Origin: Pyropia yezoensis
Taxonomy: Eukaryota; Rhodophyta; Bangiophyceae; Bangiales; Bangiaceae
Assembly (NCBI GenBank): GCA_009829735.1
Contig: CM020620.1
Location: forward strand, 16,155,186-16,219,185
Reading direction: 5' to 3'
DNA: 64,000 nt
The notes under the pieces were generated by a model. The model saw only the letters and a program-made list of their open reading frames with translations, was not told the origin of the DNA and ran no database searches. This document shows positions 21,821 through 33,937 of this stretch, one piece after another. Position 1 is the first letter of the stretch. The number at the start of each line of letters is the position of its first letter. The position numbers were made by a program, and so were the translations under genes.

Positions 21821-24800
21821 ATGATGTCGGCGTCAAGCTCCGAGACGGCCGTCAAGATTGAGAAGCTCAACAATGACAACTAAGTGACGTGGTCAGCCAA
21901 CATTGAGCAGGTCCTCAAGCTCAAGAACTGCTGGTAGGCGGTGTGCGCGCCCCCCGCGGAGGTGGAACGCGTGCTCAACGACGAGGACGCTCTACGGTCG
22001 CGGTCGGAGCTGACGGCGGTGCTGTAGGTGGCGGACGAGACCGAGGGCAACATGCAGATGAAGGCGGCGGCTCGGACGGAGCTCGCCGTGCTCGACTGGG
22101 CGCGCAAGGACGAGGTGGCGCTCGCCACTCTGCACCTCAACGTGGCGGCGATCCACCATGCGACGTTCCGCGTGTGCAAGACGGCGCGCTCGGCGTGGAC
22201 CGCTCTCGATGAGCTGTTCCGCTCGAGGACCATGGCGCGCTCGAAGGACATGCGCCGTCGGCTGGCACCCGTCCAGAAGCGCAGCGACGAAGGGATGATC
22301 TAGTACATCAACCAAGGGACGATGCTGCGCTATGAGCTGGGGCAGCTGGGGCAGGAGCCGTCGGAGGCGGACCTGGTAACGGGGCTGCTGTCGGGGCTGC
22401 CCTCTACGTATGCCACGACGGTGGAGCTCCTCGAGAGCGGAGGGATCCCGAGCCTGCGCACGTCGACTGAGCGACTGATGGCCGCTGAGGTCAAGCGTCT
22501 GGGGACGGCAGATGTAAGGATTTGCCCCTTAAATCCCCACCCGGAACCCAGGGGATATGGACTGGGACCTCTCCTTACATGTCCGGCCTCGATAACTCCC
22601 CCCAAGACACATCAATTCCCCACTACCCTGGGCGACACCACGCTGTATCCCTGACATTTTGCGGACGTCGGCCGACCGCACGAAAGCCGCCGTCAACGCA
22701 CTGTCGGAACCCTGTCATGGACGTCGAAACTCGACAGCGAGGAGCGAGTGACATCGTCCACCAACCACGGGCGGACATCCCCGTCTGTGCTGCCTGAATT
22801 TTATTCTCTGCGCTGCTTGAAAGCTGGCATCAAGGACCAGTCACATGATTCACCGACACTGAGGGCACCGCACATCCTCGCTGGCGGCTGAGTGCGATAT
22901 GACTGGCTCGCCGGCTTTTGGATTGATTGAATTTGGCCTTGCTGGCCCTTACAGCCAGTCGGACCTTCTGGCCGACGGGCGTGTGGAGCCGGCTGGTGGG
23001 GCGCGCTGGGCGCCATCCACGGGACCTCCTTCGTTTCGGGCAAGCTGGGGCTGCACTCCTTTAGTGCGCACGCCCGCCCATGCTTTGTTCTGAGAGACAT
23101 GCTTTGTTTTTGGACCGTTCTGTGCCTACCGGCGGTGCGATGGGGAAACGCATGCTTTGGGGCACCTCGGGTGCCCCGACGCGAGTATATAGTGCGTGGA
23201 TGTCGGCGCCACCGGGGGAGACGAGAGGGGCAACCACAGACACAGACCAAAGACACTGTTTACCTTTTGTACCCTCGATTCCCACCGACGTCGCGCCCAT
23301 CTTCTTCCCCAGACCCACCCCCGTCGAGACCACCGTCCTCTTCCCCGTGCCCCGCCGCCCCATTGGCTCGCAGGGCCCGCTGACACCCCCACGAGTATGT
23401 TGAGGGCTCCCCGGTTTTAGGTGGGTCCTGACAGCAGACAAGGGGCACGACAACCGGCCCGTAACCTACGCGGCGGGCGCAGGCGAGGGCCTTTTCGAGC
23501 AGGGGATGGGCGAGCGGCTGTGCTTCCACTGCGAGCGACCGAGGCACATCCGGCGCTACGGCCCCGAGAGGCGCCGCAAGGACGGCGGCCGGGGCGGCCT
23601 CGCCATGGCGGTCGTGGGAAGCCGCATGGAGCCGAAATGGGCGGGCACGTCGCAGGAGGCGTCGGGCAGCAAGTTCGTGCCAGACTGGAGCGGGTCGCCG
23701 CTGGGGACGGAGTGGACAATCGACAGCGGCGCATCTCAACACATGACGGGCGACATCTCGTTGCTGCACGACCGGACCTCCGTGCCGGCAGTGCAGGTGC
23801 AGATGCCCAACGGGTCGACGGCGGCGACCATCGTGAGCAGGATGGTGAACCAGCCGGTCTGGACCGCCAACGGAAGCAATACCCTCACGCTCCGCAAAGT
23901 GCTCAACGTGAAGGGCATGAAGGTCAACCTGTTCTACGGGCAAGCCATTATGCAGCACGGCTACGGAGCGACGTTCACCAACGGCAATGTGAGCATCAAC
24001 CGCGGGTTCTCCCGCGTGCTCGATGGTGTGCGAGCGGGGACGGTGCACGTGCTGCCGACTGCCGGCAGCTGGAGAAAGAAACGGGCGGACAAAGACTGCT
24101 ACCTCGCCGCGGCAGCGGTGGGAGCGGACGTGTGGCACCACCGGCTTGGGCACTGCGGACTGACGGACCTCAAGGACGTGGCGAGGGCCACGAGCGGAAT
24201 GCGGGTGACGGGAAAAGGGATCAAGAACGCCCTCCGTAAGGTGTGCAAGCCGTGCCGGCTGGCAAAGCCGGTGCGCGCCGCATTCCCCACGTCATCCTCA
24301 AGCACAAGCCGCTTCCTCGAGCTCATCCACACGGACGTCGCCGGGCCCATGCCCCACGTCTTGATCGGCGGGGCCCGCTACTGCTTGACGGTGATCGACG
24401 ACCACACCAAGCTGGCCGCGGTTGTCCCCATCCAGGGCAAGGACGAGACGGCCGCGGCCGTTCGCCGCATCGTCCCCCTGTGGGAGGACTCGTCGGGGCT
24501 GAAGCTCGGGCTGATGCGGTCGGACCGCGGAGGCGATTACATCGAGACCGGCCTGCAGCAGTGGCTGGCGGAGAAGGGGGTGCAGCACGAGAAGACCGCC
24601 CCGTACTCGCCGCGGCAGAACGGGACCGCCGAGCGCTACAACCAGACGCTGGAGGAGCGCACAGTGGCGATGCTGGCGGACGGCAACGTGGACGGGAAGC
24701 TGTGGGCGGATGCTGCCATAACGGCGAACTACACCCTCAACCGCGTCCCCCACCGGCGCGTGGCCAAGACGCCGTACGAGATGGTGTTCGGCATGCGCCC

Positions 24801-26640
24801 AAACGTTGGGCACCTGCGCACCTTTGGGTGCAAGGCGTACGTGCTGACGCCGGGGCCGCTGCGTCGTAAGCTCGCCTAGCGCACTAAGGTGGGGATATTC
24901 ATCGGCTACGAGGCGGGGTCCAAGGCGTACCGCTTCCTCATCGGCGGGCGCGTGGTCGTGCGGCGCGACGCATGGTTTGGGGAGGAGGACCTGTACGGCT
25001 TGGAGGGCTACAGCGAGAGCAGCGACGAGCACAGCGACGACGACGACACGGACAACACGGGGCCCCCTGGAGTGGGGCTGGGAGACGCTGGCGACGGTGC
25101 CGGGAGAAGCGGGGGAGGCGCGGATGGAACCATCCCTCCCTCCGAGGGTGGGGATGTGGGGGGGGGCGGGGGGCCTCCACAAGACACCGGAGACGCCGGT
25201 GGGAGCCCTCCGTCGGCAACGGACACCCTGCATGGGGGCAATCGCGGCGGTGCCGCTGGACCCCGAGGGCGCGATGCCGGTGGGAGCCAAGACGCCCTGG
25301 TGGGCGAGCCTCCGCGTGGACGGGCGGCACCGCTGTCAAGTATCGCGGAGGCGGTGGCGGCCGCCGAGGCACTCGTCGGGCTCACCCCAGGCAAGGCGGG
25401 CGATGCGGACGCGGACGGGGAAGGCGGGCGTGCCGCGACCGCCAACATGGGAGGGGCACCGGAAGCAGGCGGAGGCCTGGCGGAGGCCGCCGAGGCAGCG
25501 GCGGCGCCGATGAGGGAGCGGGAGCTGGGGGATGCACAGCAGGGCGGCGGCCACGGACCACTCGGCCGCCGGCAGTCGGGGCGGGTGCGGGACGCGCCGG
25601 AACGTCTAAGTCAAGACGGGGCAGCAATTGCGGCCCACGTGGCTTCCAACCCGGACAAGATGCCCATCCAGCGAGCTCGCAAGGAGGCCGACTGGCCGCA
25701 GTTTGACGCGGCGGGGCGAGCGGAGGTAGACTCGCTGTGGAGGAACGGGAAGTGGGTCCTCGCCGACCTCCCCCGTGGGGCCAAGCTGCTTCCGACCCAG
25801 ATGCTGTGCGAGCGCAAGCGGGGGGCGGATGGGGAGGTTTCCCGCTGCAAGGGGCGATTCGCTGCCTGCGGCAACCACCAGGTAGCTGGGCGGGACTACA
25901 CGGAGGTGTGGGCCCCCGTGGCGCGCCCCGCCACACTGCGCGCCATGCTGTCGACGGCGGCGGTGGAGAGGATGATGCTGTACCAACTGGACGTCAAAAC
26001 TGCGTTCCTGAATGGGGAGGTTGATGAGGAGCTGTATGTGCAGCAGCCGCGCGGATACGAGCGCGGCGGGGCGGGGAAGGTCTGCCGCCTGGTCCAGGCT
26101 ATCTAAGGGCTCAAAGCAGGCCGCACGCGCGTGGTACCTGAAGCAGGGGGAGTTCTCGAGGGATACTGCGACGCCGACTTCGCGGGCGATGTTGACACCC
26201 GGCGGTCCACGACGGGGTACGCCCTCCTGCTGCATGGCGCGGCCATCTCATGGATGAGCAAGGTGCAGCCGACCGTGGCCATCTCTACCACGGAGGCGGA
26301 GTGCATCGCGGCGGCCGCGGCTGCGCGGAAGGCGCTGTGTCTGCGCGCCCTCGTCGGGGAGCTGGGCGGGGGAATCCGCCCTGTGCCACTGCTGTGCGAC
26401 AACCAGGGCGCCATCAAGGTGATGCAAAACCCGGCTGGGACCGCGCGCAGCAAGCACAACGAGATTGGGCACCACTTCGTGCGGGACCGGGTGGAGGCCG
26501 GACAGCTAACGGTGACTTACATGCCCACCGCCGACATGGTCGCCGACCTGATGACGAAGGCGCTGCCCTCCGTGAGGCTGTTCGCCTGCCAGGACAGTCT
26601 GGGGGTCGTCTCTGTGCCGGGGACGACGCCACGCCCGAGT
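21821..26640 (+). pseudogene. copia copy 1 gag-pol (interrupted)
   Basis: Gag starts at ATG 21821 (MMSASSSETAVKIEKLNNDN) and carries in-frame stops at 21881, 21938, 22025 and 22301 before the solo LTR at 22513-23433. Removing that insert plus one TSD restores the frame exactly. Then come a CCHC knuckle with the last Cys replaced (CFHC..H, then RRYGPE) and protease EWTIDSGASQHMTGD. The pre-integrase zinc region has LGHCGL and CKPC. Integrase acids lie in HTDVAGP, SDRGGDY and NGTAERYN. TAG 24877-24879 precedes RTKVGIFIGYE. RT begins RAEVDSLWRNGKWVLADLPR and reaches QLDVKTAFLNGE (motif A). After TAA 26104 the sequence jumps to [19 protein letters not shown] of RNase H, so the palm with the YxDD motif is deleted. 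RNase H runs through [20 protein letters not shown] to about 26620. Confidence 0.93.
22513..23433. mobile_element. Solo LTR (different family) inserted in copia gag
   Basis: A 921-bp insert starting TGTAAGG and ending CCTGACA, flanked by the perfect 5-bp duplication GCAGA (22508-22512 and 23434-23438). Excision restores the gag codons. It contains a TATA-like TATATA at 23185-23190 just after a hairpin GGGGCACC-TCG-GGTGCCCC (23159-23177), consistent with an LTR promoter in plus orientation. No related copy was found in the window. It mimics a GT...AG intron at its left edge but the TSD argues for an insertion. Confidence 0.85.
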
Positions 26641-26645
26641 GGGAG

Positions 26646-27482
26646 GTTTAGAGATTTGGGGGAGGGACTTACGGGCGCGGGTAGTGCCCGGCGGGTGACT
26701 TGGGCGGAGGACGTATCCGGCCTGCCTGGTGCAGGGAGCGGGGAGGGCGGACCTGGGCGGCCCCGCGGGAGCACCGGGAGGCGGGGGACGCAAGCGGCTC
26801 GGCCGGGCCGGCAGAGGACGGGATGGCGATGCCGGTGGCCGGGGGGTCGGCGGCGAGCGGCGACTCGGTGGCAGCAGGCGAGGAGGCGATCCCGGTGGCC
26901 GAAGGGGCAGGGTCGAGTGGCGACCCGCGGGCAGCAGGCACGGAGGGGCTCCCGGCAGGCGGGGGGTTGACGGCGGCCGGCGACCCGGCGGGGGTCCGCG
27001 GATCGACCGCCTGAGCGGTTGGGGCGGGGCCCCAGGCGGGGGTGCCAGCCGGGCGGACGGGGGAGGGGTGGAGCAGGGGGGCGGGGGAGGCTACGACCAT
27101 CAACACCGGGACCGAGGGAGGATGTCTGCCAGGCGGCCGGGGAGCGACGGCCGGTGGCGGAGACGGGCGCCAAGGCCCAAGGACGGGGGAGGGTGGACAA
27201 TGGGGCGCCTGGCGGACGAGGGGAGGGAGGGGGGGAGATCGGCGGGCGGGTCCCCCGGCGGGATGTGGAACCACCGCACCGGGCGTGGGGGGGCGCGGAG
27301 AGCCGCACGATGGAGGGCGGGCGGCGGGTGAGCGGCCGGGAGGGGGCCGCTGCACCGCACGGCGCAAGCAGCGGGGGGCGGGCACCAAGGGGAAGTGGGG
27401 GAGGGGGGACGCGGCTGCGTCTGGCTACGTGGGCGAGAGGGACAAGGTGGGGAGCCGCCAACCCCCCTTTGGCGCGCCAACA
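26646..27482 (+). repeat. 3' LTR of copia copy 1
   Basis: 837 bp, collinear with 20744-21580, ending GCGCCAACA and followed by the duplication TTGTA. It is preceded by the weak purine stretch GAGTGGGAG. Confidence 0.93.
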
Positions 27483-27857
27483 TTGTATAGATTCAGCCGG
27501 CCCTCTGCCTGTCCTCGACCTTACTGCCGCCGTCTTCGCCGCCCGCAGGACGGTCGGCGGTCCGACGCGCGTGCTTGTCCTGTGTCGATGACTTCCGCGA
27601 CGGCTGGGCGGCAGTGGCGGTGGCGACGGGGGTTCACTCCCTTCTGATGCGCCCTGCAAGCCGCGGCCGTCGGCCGCCTGCGCCCACCACAGACGGCCGA
27701 CTAAGCACGTGCAGCGACGCGTTGCTGCGGGTGCCGCGACAGCGTGGGGGGCGGCGCCGCTCGACGGGTAGGCGGTAGCAGCGAGCGCTGCCGCCGCCGC
27801 CGCGGCGATGCTTGCCGGCGGCTTCCCAACGAAGTACGCGCCCCCCCCCCCCCCCAG

Positions 27858-28137
27858 GTGGCTATTTCTGGCGACGGCCTCTCTGAAGAGCAGCTGGCGT
27901 GCAACGAGGACATTAGCGCCATGAGGGTATCTGTCGAGTGGGCTTTCAAGGACATCAAGAAGATTCTTACCTCGTTTGACTACGGCGGTCAGCTCAAGCT
28001 TCGTAAGGGACCGGTGGGCATGTTGTATCTCTTCGGTGCCTTTTCTTGGAACTTGCGAAGTTGCTTGTATGGCAGCCAGACTCCTCGCTTTTTTATTGCG
28101 CTGTCCCCTCTGTCGACCAGTACTTGGGCCTCGCATG
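27858..28137 (+). pseudogene. PIF/Harbinger-type (DDE_Tnp_4) transposase C-terminus
   Basis: The frame reads NEDISAMRVSVEWAFKDIKK, then RKGPVGMLYLFGAFSWNLRS and LYGSQTPRFF. This matches the C-terminal layout of Harbinger nucleases: the R(I/V)xVEWaF block with the last catalytic Glu, then the conserved N and yG..Ff ending. A frame change near 28100 then gives PSVDQYLGLA and TGA 28135-28137, the usual family ending. Only about 90 residues remain. A C-rich run ending CAG precedes it. Confidence 0.7.
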
Positions 28138-28683
28138 ACCTCTCAATAAGGGTCGGCGGTAGCGTCTGCGGCATCTGCAACTGCACTTGTTTTTTACGTG
28201 CCGGCCCCCGTCCCCCCACTACCTCTCCCAGGTACTGTCCAGCGGTGGCCGGGAGCGGACGGCTGGAGGTTGGCCCCTCCAACTCGCAGGTACGCTTTCT
28301 TCCAGCCGGGCCCCTGTCGCTTCAGCCAGCCACCGCAACCGGTAGCCGCCAAGCCGCTCCCGCATATATCCGCGGCGGCGACGGAGGTCAGGGGGATGAC
28401 GGTGAGGACAAGGCCCCGCTAAACAGAAAAATTTCTCCCCACCTACATGTCCAGCCCCACTGCTGCATCGGCACGCACCGCCGCTTTACCGCCGCCAAAC
28501 CCTCCGCGCCCTCCCCCACCGTGATGCGCTCTGCCATCTCCCTCAACCGTCGGCGTCGAGGCTGGCCACCGCCGCCAGGGAGAAGCCCGCGGGAGACGCC
28601 CCAGAGCCGCCGCCACGCGGGCGCCCACGTCCTCCGGCCGGAGGGCAGACAGAAAGAGGCGTCCCCCCCCCCCCGTGCCATTA

Positions 28684-30237
28684 ATGACCAGGGTGACGCT
28701 GTTGTCGGCGGCGAGCGGCGGCGCCCCCGCCAGCGGGGGGATGAAGGACAGCTCGCGGCGGGCGCCGCTTGCGGCGGCGACCACGTCCACCGCCGCCGCG
28801 GCGGCCGACGCGGCTGCCGACGCGGCCGCTGCCAACGCGATCGCGTTCACCGACGCGCTCCTTGCGACGGTCAGCCGCTTCCTCGCCACCGTGGGCAAGG
28901 TGACCGGCGTTGTCGCCGCGGGCGCCGTCGCCCACGACCGCGTCGAGAATGCGCTCTGTGGCCGCCCCGCAGCCACCGTCGCAGACGCCACCACGGCCAC
29001 CGACGCTGACGCCGACGGCGGTGGCTGCCCGTCGCCCCCGCCGCCGACGGCGGCGCAGCGGTTGCCACGGCGGGCCGCGACAGGTGTCGCCGCCGCCCGG
29101 GACGCCACCGTGGATGCGCTAGTGCGCTCGTCGGTGTTGCCGCCCCCGCTTCGCGGCGCGCCCGACGCGGCTGTGAGCGCGGGCGTGGTCGCGCTGACGG
29201 TGGCGCAGCTGCTGGTGCCGCTTGTCTTCCTCCCGTCGCGTGGCGGGACGTCGTCACCGCCGCCGGCGCCGATCGACGCCAAGACGGCGGCGCTGCGAAA
29301 AGAAGCTGGCGGCCAAGCGGGAGCGCGCGTCGTCGCCGTCGTCGTCGTCGTCGTCTTCGCCGTTTCCGTTATCGTCGACGTCGGCCACCGCCCCCGCCAC
29401 GGCACCGCACGCGACTGGAGGCGACCTGTTTCCGTCAAAGACCATGCCGAGGGGGGGCGCCGCCCAAAACGCCGCCGTCGTCTACATCGTCAACGCAGGC
29501 GGCCAAGCCGGCGGCGGTGGCCCCCACGCCGCCCAGACCCGCGGCACCCTCGGCGGCGCCTGCGCCAGCGGTGCCGGCAGCCACTTTGGCGGGCAGGTCT
29601 GCAGACGCCCCCGCCGCCCCCGCCGGTGCCCCCCCCCCCGCCCCCCCCACGGCCGTCTCGTCCGTCAAGGCGCCCACCCCGGGCCGGCCTGCGGCACCGA
29701 CGGCGGCGGAAGCTGGCGCCGCCATCCGCGCCGCGGTCGGCCCCCTCCTCGCGGCGCTCATCACCGACGTGCGGGTGGACTCGCTGTCGGCCTTTCCCAC
29801 CCTGTGGACGTGGCGGATGCCCCTTTCTCGCGCCTTGCCTCTGACGACGCGCGGTCCTTTGCGGCCGTCGCGTACATGGCGGCGCAGCCGCTCGGCTGGG
29901 AGACGGTCACGGTTGTCGACGCGCGGGACGGGTCCCCGCTGGCCGTCGCGGGGGTGGACACCCGCCTGGCCGATGAGGACGACTCGCTTCGCGCAATCGC
30001 CTTGTCTCTGCGGTCGCGTGCCGACACTGCGGCATTTGCCGTGGGGCGGGTGGGTCGGCTCTGGCATCACGGCCGGCACGCGGCCACCGCCGTGGCCGCG
30101 TGGTCGGGCGCTGGGCGGATGGGGTTGCGTGCCGCATTGTCTTTGCGCGTGCGATTGCGTGGTGGCCGCCGCGATAGATGCGTGCCTCTTGTCTGTTTAC
30201 GGAGGGGGCGTGGTGCGTGTCGTCATGGGGTAGAGCT
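28684..30237 (+). CDS. Hypothetical Ala-rich protein gene, frame disrupted
   Basis: ATG 28684 (MTRVTLLSAASGG) opens a frame with strong G/C third positions and helical or hydrophobic segments (IAFTDALLATVSRFLATVGK, then VSAGVVALTVAQLLVPLVFL). Near 29295 the likely protein shifts to another frame (KKLAAKRERASS, Ser-rich). It then passes through a Pro/Ala linker to AIRAAVGPLLAALITDVRVD, and after about 29810 to a globular-looking stretch (DDARSFAAVAYMAAQPLGWE, then VVDARDGSPLAVAGVD). It may be one gene with several introns or indels. No family is recognised. The opposite-strand 331-codon ORF (28443-29438) is low complexity and less likely. Confidence 0.4.
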
Positions 30238-30382
30238 ACCCGCGAGTGCGTGTGCTCTTGCTCTAATTTTTTGCAATCTCTGTGTAGGAGAGGCGTGCCT
30301 TTTCTTCTCTAACCTGTGCGCGTCCTACTCTTTTTGGTAGGCCAGTACGGCCGTTGCGCTCCTCTCCGACCCTGAAAGCTTC

Positions 30383-32200
30383 CTAGTTTCTCGCCGCAGC
30401 GGTGACGGGCGCCCTCCCGTGGACGGCCACCGCCACTTCAATACGGCACGCGGCGGGGGCGGTCCAGGAGTGCTCCACCCACATTAGCGCCAGGCAGTAG
30501 GCGGCGCGGCGCGCCCCCGACGGCAGGGGAAGGGCCAAGACCTGGGCCCCCGCGGGGGCTTACCGCAGGCGGTTGGTGACGGGCAGGTCGGGGTGCATCA
30601 CACCCGCAGCACCCGTCGCAGGGGCGCCACCCCCGCCACCCCCCCACCCACACGCACCTCGTGGGGGGATCCCGGTGCTGCGCGCACGCAGTGGGTGGCG
30701 GTCAGGACGACCACCCCCCCTTCCCCCTCCCCCTCCCCCTCTGGGCCGCTCCCCCTCGCGCCCACGGGGGCGGCGGCGGCGCCGCCGTCGCCGCTGAGGA
30801 GGGTGCTCTCACAAAAAGGCACCTCGGGGCGGGCGGTGCGGGTGAAACCCTGGGGCGCGGTCGGCCAGCACCGGCGACCGCACGTCAAGGCCGCCCACAT
30901 TGAGGGGCGCCCGGCCGAGGGTGAGCGCGTCGTCGGGTGCGGTGGCGCCGCCGCCCTTGCCGCCGCCGCCAGCGCCACCGCTGTCGCTGCGGCGCCCCCA
31001 CACACCGCCGCCATTGACTTTGGCAGCGGTGGCGGCGGCGGGGGCCAAGGCGGGGACAAGGCGGCGGCCGCGTCGGCAGCGGCCGCCGCCGCCGCGATTT
31101 CCCCCTGCAGGCGCGGGCAGGGCGACGGGATGGCCTCAAAAACGAGCTCCGTCGCCTCGATGCACGCCCGCCCCGTCCCCCCCCGCGGCGGTCTTTAAAA
31201 CGTGGGTGGAGGCACGCGCAACGAGCGGCCGCGCCCACGCAGAGGGTGGGATCTCCGCCAACGGCGCCGCCGTCAGTAGCGTCGCGTGCCGCAGCAGCGA
31301 CGCAAACGACGAACAGACTGCCAGCGCCCCCTCTCTAGCCCGCAGCAACCGGTCGGCGCCGGCCGCCACCACTGCCGGGCGGCCGGCCGGGCGGGTGGCC
31401 CTGCGCGGGGGGTGCGCGTGCAATGGGGGGGCGTGCGCAGAGGTGCTGGTCCTGACCGCCGCTTACGTGTGAGGGAGCTACGCCCGGGTGCTCCGCTGCG
31501 GTTGAAGCAGCAGCGGCGAGGACAGTGGGGGGGGGCGGGGGGGGTGGGAGGCGCAGCTCACCCCCGACGGCCGGCCGCTGGGGGAGGTGCGCGCGAAGCG
31601 GTCATCTCCGCCGTGTGGGCGGCGGCGACGGCCAGGCAGGCCAGGCAGGTCAGCGCGGCGACGAGGAGGTCGGGCGACTCGAGGTCGCCGGCGACCGAGG
31701 ACGATGCCGGCGCCGCTGCGGCCCGCGCCGTCGGGACCGATGCGACGACGTCGAGGGTGGCCAGCAGCGCTGCCAGGTGCACCCCCGCCACCGCCGTCGT
31801 CGGCGTCGAAGGCCAGCGTCAGGAACGCGGTCACCGCGTTGAGGGCGGCGACCTTGTGCTGGTGGTCGGGTCCTGGGTGGGGGCCCAGCGGTGAGCTCCC
31901 CCACCTCACGTCAGCAGGTAACCCCTTGGTCGGCTATGCCGTCGTCGTGGCCACCGCCACCGCCGCCGACGCCGCCGCCGCCGCCACCACCACCGCCATC
32001 GCCCGCGCGCCCCCTCGGCCGTGCCGTCACGGTCGCGGGCGGCGCGGGTAACGACGCGGGCGGGAAGCACGAGAAAGTAACGAGGGCTGTTACAGAGGTA
32101 GGGGGATGCCCTCTTCCGGGCCGGTCGACACTAACGCCCCGGCTGCGCAGTTGGCGGCGACGGCGCCAGTGAAAATGGGCAGGTAGCGAGGGTGGGGAGA
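30383..32200 (-). CDS. Hypothetical gene, possibly helical-repeat protein, frame disrupted
   Basis: Successive minus-strand frames read like one protein: YLPIFTGAVAANCAAGALVS (about 32190), HKVAALNAVTAFLTLAFDAD (31850), AALLATLDVVASVPTARAAA and LLVAALTCLACLAVAAAHTA (31780-31600), REGALAVCSSFASLLRHATL (31330), RPEVPFCESTLLSGDGG (30820), GVMHPDLPVTNRLR (30600) and finally ARRAAYCLALMWVEHSWTAP ending at TAG 30383-30385. The first half has the Ala/Leu helix pattern of HEAT/ARM-type repeats. I cannot assign a family. Phase changes between segments could be introns, homopolymer errors or decay. Plus-strand ORFs across it are shadows. Confidence 0.4.
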
Positions 32201-32942
32201 GTGGGGTTGCGGCGGGAGGAGGGGGGGGTGCTTGGCTGTACGTGCATCAAATAAGGGCAGTCTTCAAATATATACCTGTACAGTCTGTACCAGGGTGCCG
32301 GCCAGTGAACGGAATGCATGCCCACAGCCTGCCAAGACGACCAGTGGCAACCGATGAAACTATTCGATGATCCATTTAGAACCAGGTGACTATCTAGACA
32401 TTTCCAAAATGAGTACAGTCAGTATGGGGCATTGTCCCGGGCTGTGGTCCGGCTGACAGAACTGTATGACTTGCCGCGGCCTCTGCTACTTTCAGCAACG
32501 ATCGGCGATACTCGCAGTGTAGATCCATGTGTAAGACCAGGATAGTCGATCGATCGTGCCTGAGTATTGTCACGGACGTGACAATATCAAGTCAGACAAT
32601 ACCCAATACAGACTGTATGTATAGTCTTTCTCCATTGCTGTGACATCCTCTCTTGGGCACGGTGTCTAGTAGCCAATGCAGGTCGACCGACCTCTACGGT
32701 GCGATCAACGCATGTGTCAGCATTCGATCGTTGTCACCGACCAATCAGAGGGCGTAATAAAGTTACAATCCTTGAGCTTACGGTCGCCACAAAGGGTGCC
32801 CAACCACGGAGAAAGACTGTACGGCTGTGGCTGTTCTGGTGGCGGATCCCAACTCGGGATTCCGCAGGAGGCTGTAAAAAGCGTTCCAGTGCGCGCCGTG
32901 GCCAACGAGGCCAGCTCCTCGGCTGCGCAGTGGGGCTTAAAC
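32201..32942. other. Intergenic up to the nested retroelement stack
   Basis: No gene is supported. The sequence is less GC-rich. 32615-32645 resembles 2185-2215. It ends with TAAAC (32938-32942), the left duplication of copia copy 2. Confidence 0.4.
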
Positions 32943-33494
32943 TGTGGCTAATTCCACGGCGACTGCAGCTTGCTGGCGGCCGCGTGTCACATGCGGACAC
33001 ATGAGTTAGTGACATTGCGCGACGTACGTGATTGCGTGTCACACGGGTGGCTGATTGGCAATTCCGAGGCGTGCTGGCCGTGCCCTGCTGGGCTGTCGGG
33101 GACGTGTGTGGAGGGTGTCGCTCGAGTGCATCCGGGACTCGTTGCGTGCGCGCACCTGCGTTCATAGTGCGTGCACGAGGGGGGTTGGCCCGGGCCGTGC
33201 GTGCACGGGTGCCCTTGTGGGCCCGCCTGCGTGCGTCTGGGGGCTGTGCGTGCACGGGTGCCCGTGTGGGCGCGCGTGCGTGCCCCTGGCGTGGGGCGCC
33301 TGTGCCACTCCTACATGAGCGTAGGCACGGCGCTCGAGGGGGGTGATTGCGCGGAAGAAAGAAGGAAGAAGAAGAAGAAGGACTCTAGGATTTCTGTGTC
33401 TGGGGTGCGCACGGACGTCGGCCGCCCCTACTGCACGGATCCACGGCCGGCTGTAGGCTGTGAGTCTGACACTATTTCTGCCTGTATTGTCACA
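32943..33494 (+). repeat. 5' LTR of copia copy 2
   Basis: Starts TGTGGCTAATTCCACGG and ends CTGTATTGTCACA. 552 bp, against 517 bp for the 3' LTR. The length difference is due to small indels, including an extra GC-rich repeat segment near 33210-33260 here. Confidence 0.92.
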
Positions 33495-33937
33495 TTCGCG
33501 AATCATTGATATCGGCAAGAGAGTGAGAGATTGAGAACGAGGGAGAACCGGCGCACGAGTGGGCGACCGTGCGGAGTTTGTCTCTGTCCTGCTTCTCTAC
33601 GCTGGTCTCCAAAGTGACTTGAACTAAGGGGGGTACTGAGTCTGTGAACCCATAGGGGCCTGGGGTCGGGAGGCCTGTCTAGAAGCCCACGGTGGATCTG
33701 ACGAGGACGTACAATAAGGTCTACGCCACGACCCCTCCGCGGTAACACCGGAGCGCCGGCAAGGCTTTGGTACGGGCGCCCGCAACCCTGACAGGATGTT
33801 TCGGGGGACTGGTGTTGAGAGACCGGGCGGGGTCAGGCGCTGTGACGGTCGACCTACCCGCATTGATGAACTTCGACCTGTTGTACCGTGAGCTACCTCG
33901 ACTACCATCGGACTGAAGCCTTTCGACTAACCTTGAC

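Larger units (their letters stand above)
20744..27482 (+). mobile_element. Ty1/copia LTR retrotransposon, copy 1 (RT-core deleted)
   Basis: 6.7-kb element flanked by the perfect duplication TTGTA (20739-20743 and 27483-27487). Order: 837-bp 5' LTR, initiator-Met PBS, gag, protease, integrase, partial RT, RNase H, 837-bp 3' LTR. Domain order PR-IN-RT-RH is Ty1/copia. The two LTRs align without net indel and show only scattered substitutions, so insertion is fairly recent. It is inactive: gag has several stops and an inserted solo LTR, pol has TAG and TAA stops, and most of RT is deleted. Confidence 0.95.

Noticed and set aside
22513-23433. GT...AG intron in copia gag
   Set aside because: A perfect GCAGA duplication and TG...CA ends fit an LTR insertion better, and excision of insert plus one TSD restores the frame.
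26517-28136. 539-codon minus-strand ORF over copia 3' LTR and Harbinger remnant
   Set aside because: Crosses the LTR/TSD boundary and is Pro/Arg-rich; a compositional artefact, repeated in the 5' LTR.
28443-29438. 331-codon minus-strand ORF as the real gene
   Set aside because: Thr/Ala low complexity at its start; the plus strand has hydrophobic and globular-looking segments and G/C third positions.
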